DNA from: Flavobacterium undicola
GTDB lineage: Bacteria > Bacteroidota > Bacteroidia > Flavobacteriales > Flavobacteriaceae
Assembly: GCF_009909155.2 (NCBI RefSeq)
Contig: NZ_JAAAPM020000003.1
Location: 178,132 to 242,131 of the forward strand
Direction of reading: 5' to 3'
DNA: 64,000 bases
Below the pieces are notes generated by a model. The model had not been told where the DNA came from, ran no database searches, and was given only the letters and a program-made list of their open reading frames with translations. A program made the translations under genes and the position numbers. Every line of letters begins with the position of its first letter. The first letter of the stretch is position 1. Of this stretch, positions 8,217 to 14,052 are shown piece after piece.

Positions 8217-9263
8217 ATGAGCTTCAAATCCGAAATTAATGTTGTCAGAAGGAAAATCACACATAGCCTGACTAAAAACATTGGAAGTAATAAATTGGAC
8301 AAAAACCATAATTCCAATTTAAAAATAGACTTTAAAAATATTTTAATCAACCGTCCAAACCATCGTTTGGGTAATTTGTTATTGATAACTCCTCTTGTTC
8401 AAGAAATTAACTCCGTTTTCCCTGATTGCAAGATTGATTTATTTGTAAAAGGAAATTTAGCTCCTATCATTTTCGAAAATTATCCATCGGTAGAAAATTA
8501 TATTATTTTACCTCGAAAGCCTTTTGAAAACCTCATTAAATATTTTCAAGTTTGGTTTAAAATAAAAGAAAAGAAATACGACTTAGTCATTAATATAGAC
8601 AAAGGCTCTTCTTCAGGACGTTTGTCTACTCAGTTTGCAAATGCTAAATCCAAATTTTTTGGAGAAGAAAACGAAGAAATAATTCAAGAGTATGCTGACT
8701 ATGAACACATGGCAAAGTACCCAGTTTATGAATTTCGCCATTATTTAAATCAACTTGGACATCCAAAACAACAAAAGACAGTTCCCTCAATAAACATCAA
8801 ATTGAGCGCAAAAGAACTTCAAGATGCAAAATTAGTTTTAGACCAAATTGTTCCTAATACAAAAAAAACGATTGCCATTTTTACTTTTGCAACTGGCGAT
8901 AAATGTTATTCTCCCGAATGGTGGAATCCTTTTTATGAAAAATTAAAAGATAGTTTTCCTGATTATAATATTGTCGAAGTTTTACCAGTAGAAAATGTTT
9001 CTCAAATCAATTTCAAAGCACCATCATTTTACAGTAAAGACATTCGAGAAATAGCTGCTTTTATTGCCAATACATCCCTTTTTATTGGTGCCGATAGTGG
9101 AATTATGCACTTGGCTTGTGCATCACAAACGCCCGTTTTAGGTCTTTTTGCTATCACCAATCCTGAAAAATACGAACCTTATGGTAATGGCAGTATCGCC
9201 ATTGACACCAAAGTTAGCAGTTTAGAATCAATGATTGACATTATTAAAACTCATCTCAATTAA
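8217..9263 (+). CDS. Glycosyltransferase family 9 protein
   Basis: A 348-aa cytoplasmic GT-B enzyme of the ADP-heptose:LPS heptosyltransferase family (GT9). The N-terminal Rossmann part begins with LINRPNHRLGNLLLITPL after a ~40-residue leader. The C-terminal half contains FIGADSGIMHLACASQTPVL, the family's sugar-nucleotide-binding DSGxxH signature. Such enzymes add heptose or other sugars to the LPS core. No other LPS gene adjoins it, though an lpxH-like gene lies about 450 bp beyond its end on the opposite strand. The acceptor and donor are not deducible. Confidence 0.9.
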   Translation: MSFKSEINVVRRKITHSLTKNIGSNKLDKNHNSNLKIDFKNILINRPNHRLGNLLLITPLVQEINSVFPDCKIDLFVKGNLAPIIFENYPSVENYIILPRKPFENLIKYFQVWFKIKEKKYDLVINIDKGSSSGRLSTQFANAKSKFFGEENEEIIQEYADYEHMAKYPVYEFRHYLNQLGHPKQQKTVPSINIKLSAKELQDAKLVLDQIVPNTKKTIAIFTFATGDKCYSPEWWNPFYEKLKDSFPDYNIVEVLPVENVSQINFKAPSFYSKDIREIAAFIANTSLFIGADSGIMHLACASQTPVLGLFAITNPEKYEPYGNGSIAIDTKVSSLESMIDIIKTHLN

Positions 9264-9267
9264 CAAC

Positions 9268-9297
9268 AAAGCCTTTATTGGTTTTATTTTTTTATTA
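9268..9297 (+). terminator. Weak terminator after GT9 gene
   Basis: A short 6-bp stem (AAAGCC / GGTTTT, one G-T pair) with a 6-nt loop, followed by a T-rich run. It starts within 10 nt of the glycosyltransferase stop codon. Confidence 0.4.
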
Positions 9298-9327
9298 TTT
9301 TTATTTAGAACTAATATAAATAATAAT

Positions 9328-9335
9328 TATATTTG
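9328..9335 (+). promoter_or_regulatory. -7 box that decides the next gene's start
   Basis: TATATTTG matches TANNTTTG. Transcription would begin a few bases beyond it, so the ATG at 9354 is the likely start of the following gene rather than the in-frame TTG at 9333, which lies inside this box. Confidence 0.5.
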
Positions 9336-9353
9336 TTTCATACTTTAGAAATT

Positions 9354-9710
9354 ATGGAACAAATACAGCAAATCTATTTAAACAGTCTTGGCATTGCTTT
9401 TTATTGGGAAAAGGGAGAAGGCATTATTCCAAACAGAGTTCAGTTAATATTTAAGGAAATTGGATTGTTTTTCTCCATTCCTGAACTTAGGGAATTTGAG
9501 TATTTAATTGATGAAAGTATAGTCAAAAACCGCTGTTGCGAAGACTGTGCCTTAAAAAACGGTAATTGCAAATTTTTACTAAAAACCCCTTTGTATCAAA
9601 TTGATTTGTCCGTATCTATGGACGAATTAAATAAGATAAAAGATTTAGTAAACGGAACTTTGTTTAGAATAAATATGGAAAGTTATTTAAACGGTGAAGG
9701 AAAGAACTAA
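9354..9710 (+). CDS. Small Cys-containing conserved protein
   Basis: A 118-aa soluble protein with no signal peptide. The centre carries a Cys cluster (NRCCEDCALKNGNCKF, about residues 54-69) that could bind a metal or form disulfides. The flanks are ordinary alpha/beta sequence. It resembles small Bacteroidota proteins with one paired-Cys motif (DUF6686-like), but that assignment is weak. The start is taken as ATG 9354 because a promoter -7 box covers the upstream TTG. Its stop codon overlaps the stop of the convergent LpxH-like gene within the bases CTAA. Function unknown. Confidence 0.7.
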   Translation: MEQIQQIYLNSLGIAFYWEKGEGIIPNRVQLIFKEIGLFFSIPELREFEYLIDESIVKNRCCEDCALKNGNCKFLLKTPLYQIDLSVSMDELNKIKDLVNGTLFRINMESYLNGEGKN

Positions 9711-10450
9711 TTTTCGAATTTCTTTAATTCAAAGTTTTCTCCATCGAAAACGCCATAAGTGAAATACGAAATCCAGTCGCCTAGATTGACATAGTCGGAG
9801 TTTTCGCCAACTGGATGAATCATTGGTAAATGACGGTGACCAAAAACCAAATAATTATAATGTTTGGTTTCTAATTTTCGTTTGGCATATAAAATTAACC
9901 ATTCGTTCTCTTCACCTAAAAATTTCACGTCAGATTCACCAGAAATCAATTTATTTTTTACCGAAAGATATTGTGCCAAACGCACCCCAATATCAGGATG
10001 AAGCCATCTAAAAAGCCATTTAGAAAACGGATTGGTAAACACTTTTTTCATGCGTTTGTATCCTAAATCGCCAGGACCTTTTCCGTCTCCGTGTCCAATA
10101 AGAAAAGTTTTTCCATTAAAAGTGAATTCCTGATTGTCATGATAGACTGGAATGTTAAATTCTTTTTCTAAATAATCATCCATCCACAAATCGTGATTTC
10201 CTACGAAGAAATAAATCGGAATTCCGCTGTCGCGAATTTCGGCAAGCTTTCCTAAAACTCGTACAAAACCTTTAGGAACAACAGTTTTGTATTCGAACCA
10301 GAAATCGAATAAATCCCCTAAAAGAAAAATAGCTTCGGCATCTTTTTTCACTTCGTCAAGCCAGGCGACAAATTTTTGTTCTCTTGGAAAACTTAATTCG
10401 GCTGTTGGCGCTCCAAAATGTTGGTCAGAAGCAAAATATACTTTTTTCAT
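9707..10450 (-). CDS. lpxH: UDP-2,3-diacylglucosamine hydrolase-like metallophosphoesterase
   Basis: A 247-aa calcineurin-type metallophosphoesterase of the LpxH family, which cleaves UDP-2,3-diacylglucosamine to lipid X and UMP in lipid A synthesis. Metal-ligand motifs appear in order: SDQHFG (Asp9, His11), GDLFDFWFE, GNHDLW, GHGDGKGPGD and GHRHLP. The first motif is SDQH, unlike SDLH of E. coli LpxH and closer to the LpxH2-like proteins, so the exact substrate is slightly less certain. Basic and aromatic residues in the central cap fit membrane-surface action. It is followed by a heptad-like repeat upstream and converges with the small Cys protein gene. Confidence 0.85.
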   Translation of the reverse strand: MKKVYFASDQHFGAPTAELSFPREQKFVAWLDEVKKDAEAIFLLGDLFDFWFEYKTVVPKGFVRVLGKLAEIRDSGIPIYFFVGNHDLWMDDYLEKEFNIPVYHDNQEFTFNGKTFLIGHGDGKGPGDLGYKRMKKVFTNPFSKWLFRWLHPDIGVRLAQYLSVKNKLISGESDVKFLGEENEWLILYAKRKLETKHYNYLVFGHRHLPMIHPVGENSDYVNLGDWISYFTYGVFDGENFELKKFEN

Positions 10451-10457
10451 TCGATGT

Positions 10458-10493
10458 GTTAAGGGTTAGAAGTTAAGGGTTAGAAGTTAAGAG
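10458..10493. repeat. 14-bp tandem repeat (GTTAAGGGTTAGAA)
   Basis: Two perfect copies of GTTAAGGGTTAGAA at 10458-10485, plus a partial third. It sits between queD and the lpxH-like gene, just upstream of the latter's start. The embedded TTAGAAG heptamer recurs (as its complement) at 47814-47841. Confidence 0.7.
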
Positions 10494-10529
10494 ATTTACT
10501 TAACATCTAACTTATAACGTACAACTTTT

Positions 10530-10982
10530 TTAAAGATTATCACTCGCAAACCACTCTGCAAATGAAGATTCTGTTTCCTGCAATTTTAAAGAAAAAAGAG
10601 TGATTCTTTCAGGCAATCTTCTGATTATTCTTTCTGCAAAATCAACAACCATGTTTTCACTGGTTGGCTGATAATCTACTAAAATTACGTGATGTCCTCG
10701 GTTTTTTAATTCTTGAGCCAACTCAACATGTGGCGTAGTTTCGTTAAAAACAGTCGCATGATCAAACTGATCTACAATTTCTTCTTTGACAATTTTTTTC
10801 AAATCCGAGAAATCGATTACCATTCCGAATTTAACATCATTACGGTTTGTAATTGGTTTTCCAATAACCGTTACAGACAATTTATAACTGTGACCATGTA
10901 CGTTTTTACATTTTCCGTCGTAACCGTATAAGGCATGACCTGTTTCGAAACTAAATTGTTTTGTAATTCTGATATTACTCAT
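10530..10982 (-). CDS. queD: 6-carboxytetrahydropterin synthase
   Basis: A 150-aa enzyme of the 6-pyruvoyl-tetrahydropterin synthase fold that converts dihydroneopterin triphosphate to 6-carboxytetrahydropterin in queuosine/7-deazaguanine synthesis. The zinc ligands are visible as His16 (ETGHALYGY) and His29/His31 (NVHGHSY). Catalytic Cys25 (DGKCKN) marks QueD rather than the eukaryotic PTPS type. FDHATVFNET and the C-terminal LQETESSFAEW supply further pocket residues. It lies on the same strand as the lpxH-like gene, 80 bp upstream of it. No other queuosine genes are in the window. Confidence 0.93.
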   Translation of the reverse strand: MSNIRITKQFSFETGHALYGYDGKCKNVHGHSYKLSVTVIGKPITNRNDVKFGMVIDFSDLKKIVKEEIVDQFDHATVFNETTPHVELAQELKNRGHHVILVDYQPTSENMVVDFAERIIRRLPERITLFSLKLQETESSFAEWFASDNL

Positions 10983-11064
10983 CGTGGATTTATTTTGACT
11001 GCAAATTTAATGAATTGATATGAGAAATGACTTGAAAATTGTTTGTTTGAAATTTCGTCGATTT

Positions 11065-11144
11065 TAGCCCCGGTAGAAACGGCATCCTTTTATCTCTTTC
11101 TCAAAAAGAGATAAAAGATATAGTGGATGACGGGAATAGCTCCT
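11065..11144. repeat. Interspersed palindromic repeat (AGCCCCGG...ATAGCTCC type)
   Basis: The segment begins AGCCCCGGTAGAAACGGCAT and ends with GGATGACGGGAATAGCTCC. It encloses a perfect 12-bp stem (TTTTATCTCTTT 11088-11099 / AAAGAGATAAAA 11105-11116). From memory, closely related elements recur between genes in Flavobacterium genomes. It may act as terminator for the enoyl-CoA hydratase gene, whose stop is 8 bp away. Confidence 0.6.
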
Positions 11145-11151
11145 GAAAAAA

Positions 11152-11919
11152 TTATTTTTTAAATTGGGTTAAAGCTTTTTTAGTAAAATCAGACAAAACC
11201 AATTGTCCCGTAATTGCTGCTCTTTCTAATAAAAGTGATTCCCAATCTTCAGTTCCTTCCCAAATAACTTTCTTCATTTCCAATAAAGCATCGGGATTAT
11301 AGGAAGCTAATTTGGAGCTAAAATCGGCAATAGCATTATCTAATAATTCAGCAGTTTCAAAAACGGCAGCATACAATCCTTTTTGTTGTGCCCAAGTCGC
11401 CGATTTCCATTCGTGAGCTGCCAAAGTCATTTCGGTCATCGCTGTTTTACCTATTTTTCTACTCACGGCTGGTTCAATCACAAAAGGACCTATTCCGATG
11501 GCTAATTCAGATAATTTTATAGAAGCATTTGCTGTTGCAAAAACATAATCGCAAGCTGCTGCAATGCCTACTCCTCCTCCAACTGCTTTTCCGTGAATAC
11601 GTCCAATAATCAATTTAGAACAACGACGCATGGCATTAATTAAATGAGCAAATCCAGAAAAAAATTCCAATCCTTCTTCTTGATTTGAAACAGCCAAAAG
11701 CTCATCAAAAGAAGCACCAGCACAAAAAGCAGCCGTTCCTTTGCTCTTTAAAACAATCACGTTAACGGTATCATTACCACTTAAAGTATTGATTTCGGAA
11801 GTCAATAAATCCAATAAGGAACGAGGAAAAGAATTGCTCGCCGGATGTCCAAATTCAACCGTAGCAATATTATTTTCAATAGTTGTAATTAATGAGCCTT
11901 TAGAACTTTGCATATCCAT
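11152..11919 (-). CDS. Enoyl-CoA hydratase/isomerase family protein
   Basis: A 255-aa crotonase-fold enzyme acting on CoA thioesters. The oxyanion-hole segments are KGTAAFCAGASFDEL (about 64-78) and GKAVGGGVGIAAACDYVFAT (about 109-128). Glu-containing ASIKLSELAIGIGP follows at the catalytic position. The substrate cannot be fixed from sequence; candidates include methylglutaconyl-CoA hydration and general beta-oxidation. The ATG at 11919 gives MDMQSS; a second ATG at 11913 is equally usable. It stands alone, between the tRNA-Ala gene and a palindromic repeat. Confidence 0.88.
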   Translation of the reverse strand: MDMQSSKGSLITTIENNIATVEFGHPASNSFPRSLLDLLTSEINTLSGNDTVNVIVLKSKGTAAFCAGASFDELLAVSNQEEGLEFFSGFAHLINAMRRCSKLIIGRIHGKAVGGGVGIAAACDYVFATANASIKLSELAIGIGPFVIEPAVSRKIGKTAMTEMTLAAHEWKSATWAQQKGLYAAVFETAELLDNAIADFSSKLASYNPDALLEMKKVIWEGTEDWESLLLERAAITGQLVLSDFTKKALTQFKK

Positions 11920-12020
11920 TGAATAGTTTTTAGGTAAAGTTAAAAATATTCGACAGAAACAATACTTTTTTCAAAAGTTGTTTTTTTTGAATCCCATAAA
12001 ATACTATATTTGCCGAACTT

Positions 12021-12094
12021 GGGGGATTAGCTCATTTGGCTAGAGTACTTGCCTGGCAGGCAAGGGGTGACCGGTTCGAATCCGGTATTCTCCA
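12021..12094 (+). tRNA. tRNA-Ala(GGC)
   Basis: A 74-nt cloverleaf. The acceptor GGGGGAT pairs with ATTCTCC, followed by the D-arm GCTC..GAGT, the anticodon stem CTTGC/GCAAG with loop CTGGCAG (anticodon GGC), and the T-arm ACCGG-TTCGAAT-CCGGT with discriminator A. The CCA end is not encoded. The last 16 nt are part of a 17-bp sequence duplicated at 13976-13992, marking an integration site. Confidence 0.93.
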
Positions 12095-12102
12095 CATAAT
12101 TT

Positions 12103-12142
12103 CCGCTAACTTCTATAAACATTGAGGTTAGCGGTTTTTTTT
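12103..12142 (+). terminator. Terminator after tRNA-Ala
   Basis: An 8-bp perfect stem CCGCTAAC / GTTAGCGG with a 16-nt loop, followed by eight T residues. It begins 9 nt after the tRNA end and lies inside the inserted element. Confidence 0.8.
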
Positions 12143-12343
12143 ATAAATTATCTGTGTCAATTTCGTGTCAATATTATTTACGCAAATTAGTCCTTTTCAA
12201 GTTTTCTTTATCAGTTAAATAAACATACATAACTACTATTTTTAATCAATACAATTGTTGTACTTTTACTACAATTATCCTTTGGTAATTTCAAAAAATA
12301 ATCAACTTTGTCATTACAAGGAGACAATTAATAACAAAAATAG

Positions 12344-12991
12344 ATGAAAACACAATACATAGCTCCAGAATTAGGATTAAGAGCCTTTAATTGCCCGCAA
12401 TGCCACGTTTATGCTAAACAAGACTGGTCTCAAATGCAATGTGCTCAAAAGCTTACTGCTAGTAATTCACATATTTATTATAATAAAGAATTTAATGTCT
12501 CCTATTGCACAAGTTGTGGTGGTAATACAATTTGGAAAGGTGAAAATATAATTTATCCTCAAAATACGATTGTTGAACCAGCAAATTTGGATCTTCCTGA
12601 TTATATAATTAATGATTATAATGAAGCTGCAAATGTTCTAAATATATCACCAAGAAGTTCAGCTGCATTGTTAAGACTTGCAATTCAAAAATTATGTAAA
12701 CATTTAGGTGAACCTGGTAAAAATATCAATAATGATATTAAAAATTTAGTTGCAAAAGGTTTACCTGCCCAAGTTCAAAAAGCACTAGATACTGTAAGAG
12801 TAATTGGCAACGAATCTGTTCATCCAGGTGAATTAAATTTAAACGATAATCGTGAAATTGCTAATACGCTATTCAAGCTAGTAAATTTTATTGCTACTAA
12901 ATTAATATCCGAGCCAAAAGAAATAGATGAAATGTATAATTCATTGCCGCAAGGAAATTTAGACGCCATACAAAATAGAGACAATTCATAG
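12344..12991 (+). CDS. DUF4145 protein with N-terminal zinc ribbon
   Basis: A 215-aa soluble protein. Residues about 15-65 form a likely zinc ribbon, with Cys pairs in NCPQCHVY and CTSCGG. The rest is a DUF4145-type helical domain: YNEAANVLNISPRSSAALLR, LCKHLGEPGKNINNDI and GNESVHPGELNLND. DUF4145 is a HEPN-like helical domain often found in restriction or other defence neighbourhoods. It lies inside the tRNA-Ala insertion, 22 bp before the membrane-protein gene, so the pair is probably one operon. A defence or regulatory role is inference; there is no obvious RNase Rx4-6H motif. Confidence 0.82.
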   Translation: MKTQYIAPELGLRAFNCPQCHVYAKQDWSQMQCAQKLTASNSHIYYNKEFNVSYCTSCGGNTIWKGENIIYPQNTIVEPANLDLPDYIINDYNEAANVLNISPRSSAALLRLAIQKLCKHLGEPGKNINNDIKNLVAKGLPAQVQKALDTVRVIGNESVHPGELNLNDNREIANTLFKLVNFIATKLISEPKEIDEMYNSLPQGNLDAIQNRDNS

Positions 12992-13013
12992 TAACTGTAT
13001 AAATTAACTTTAA

Positions 13014-13769
13014 ATGTTTGATGAAACGAAAAAATCTGTAGAATCTATACTTTCACAAAGGCTAACAAGTCCTTTTTATGGAACATTAATTATCTCTTGG
13101 CTTATTTGGAACTGGAAAATTATTTATCTGACATTTTTTGTTAGTGAGAATAATATCACTGGAAACAAAATTGATTATATACTAGAAAATTGTAATGATA
13201 CATGGCATCTTGTATATTACCCTTTGATTTCGACTGCAGCTATTTTGCTTTTGCTTCCCTTTGTAACAAATGGATCTTACTGGCTTGACTTAATTTTCAA
13301 TAAGTGGAGAGTTAACAAAAAGAATTTTGTGGAAAGCAAACAACTTTTGACAATTGAAGACTCGATTAATTTAAGGGAATTGTTACTTACAAGTGAAAAA
13401 CGTTTTGATACATTGCTTGCAGATAAAAACAAAGAAATTGAACAATTAAAAGGTATTATAGAAAGTTCACAGACTCGAAATAATAATATCCCAGATATTG
13501 GTGATAGAACTTCTAATGATGATACACAGAACTTAGTTAAACAAATAACAGAAAATGAAAAACTAAAAAATGCATTTAAAATTATAGAAGATCATATACT
13601 TGGAAGAAGGAATGATAATGATTTAAGGACTGAACGAGAAATTACAGCTGATATTTTAAGATTTTATGTTTCAAATGATATAATTGTTAGTACTAATAAT
13701 TATAGCTACAAATGGACAACAAAAGGGAAAGCCATATATAAAATAATAGCAAATAATGAATTTGAGTAA
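13014..13769 (+). CDS. Membrane-anchored coiled-coil protein
   Basis: A 251-aa protein. Residues about 18-40 (FYGTLIISWLIWNWKIIYLT) and about 65-87 (STAAILLLLPFVTNG) are two membrane segments joined by a ~25-residue loop. Residues about 105-150 are a charged, probable coiled coil (LLADKNKEIEQLKGIIES). The C-terminal ~70 residues read like a small winged-helix-type domain (REITADILRFYVSNDI then YSYKWTTKGKAIYKII). I recognise no named family beyond similarity to uncharacterised two-TM bacterial proteins. Paired with the DUF4145 gene in the insertion, it could be the membrane effector of a two-gene system. That is a hypothesis. Confidence 0.75.
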   Translation: MFDETKKSVESILSQRLTSPFYGTLIISWLIWNWKIIYLTFFVSENNITGNKIDYILENCNDTWHLVYYPLISTAAILLLLPFVTNGSYWLDLIFNKWRVNKKNFVESKQLLTIEDSINLRELLLTSEKRFDTLLADKNKEIEQLKGIIESSQTRNNNIPDIGDRTSNDDTQNLVKQITENEKLKNAFKIIEDHILGRRNDNDLRTEREITADILRFYVSNDIIVSTNNYSYKWTTKGKAIYKIIANNEFE

Positions 13770-13975
13770 ATATTGCATTTGAGTATAAACAGATTTATGA
13801 TTGAAAAAGTAAAATATAATAAATTGCGAAATTCTCAATGGCCATAATCGCTCCCCTCTGCTGACCTGTGTCAAATTTGTTTCAAAAAGAACTACGAATT
13901 AGAAATTCTTAAAAACAATAACACTGATAATCAAGGCTTTAAAAATGAAAAAAACACCAGATTTTATTAAATTAA

Positions 13976-13992
13976 AATCCGGTATTCTCCAC
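13976..13992 (+). repeat. Right-hand att repeat (copy of tRNA-Ala 3' end)
   Basis: AATCCGGTATTCTCCAC is identical to 12079-12095 in the tRNA-Ala gene; identity stops at both ends of the 17 bp. There is no tRNA sequence upstream of this copy, so it is not a second gene but the distal attachment site. Confidence 0.85.
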
Positions 13993-13993
13993 C

Positions 13994-14029
13994 AAAAAAT
14001 CCTTAAACATCACTGTTTAAGGATTTTTT
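13994..14029. terminator. Bidirectional terminator
   Basis: A perfect 16-bp stem (AAAAAATCCTTAAACA / TGTTTAAGGATTTTTT) with a 4-nt loop. The A and T runs at both sides let it work on either strand. It ends the minus-strand GH31 transcript, and was probably the original terminator of the tRNA-Ala gene before the insertion. Confidence 0.85.
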
Positions 14030-14052
14030 ATTTATTCTAAAGAATGAAAATT

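Larger units (their letters stand above)
12079..13992. mobile_element. 1.9-kb insertion in the tRNA-Ala 3' end, no integrase
   Basis: The interval is bounded by a perfect 17-bp direct repeat (AATCCGGTATTCTCCAC) at 12079-12095, inside the tRNA-Ala gene, and at 13976-13992. This is the arrangement left by tyrosine-recombinase elements using a tRNA 3' end as att site. It contains two plus-strand genes, more AT-rich than the neighbours to my eye. The 9-mer CTGTGTCAA occurs near both ends (12152-12160 and 13866-13874) and may mark integrase-arm sites. No recombinase is present, so this is a remnant or an element mobilised in trans. Confidence 0.75.

Noticed and set aside
13976..13992. Second tRNA gene at the right end of the insertion
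   Set aside because: Only the last 17 nt match a tRNA; upstream sequence cannot form a cloverleaf.
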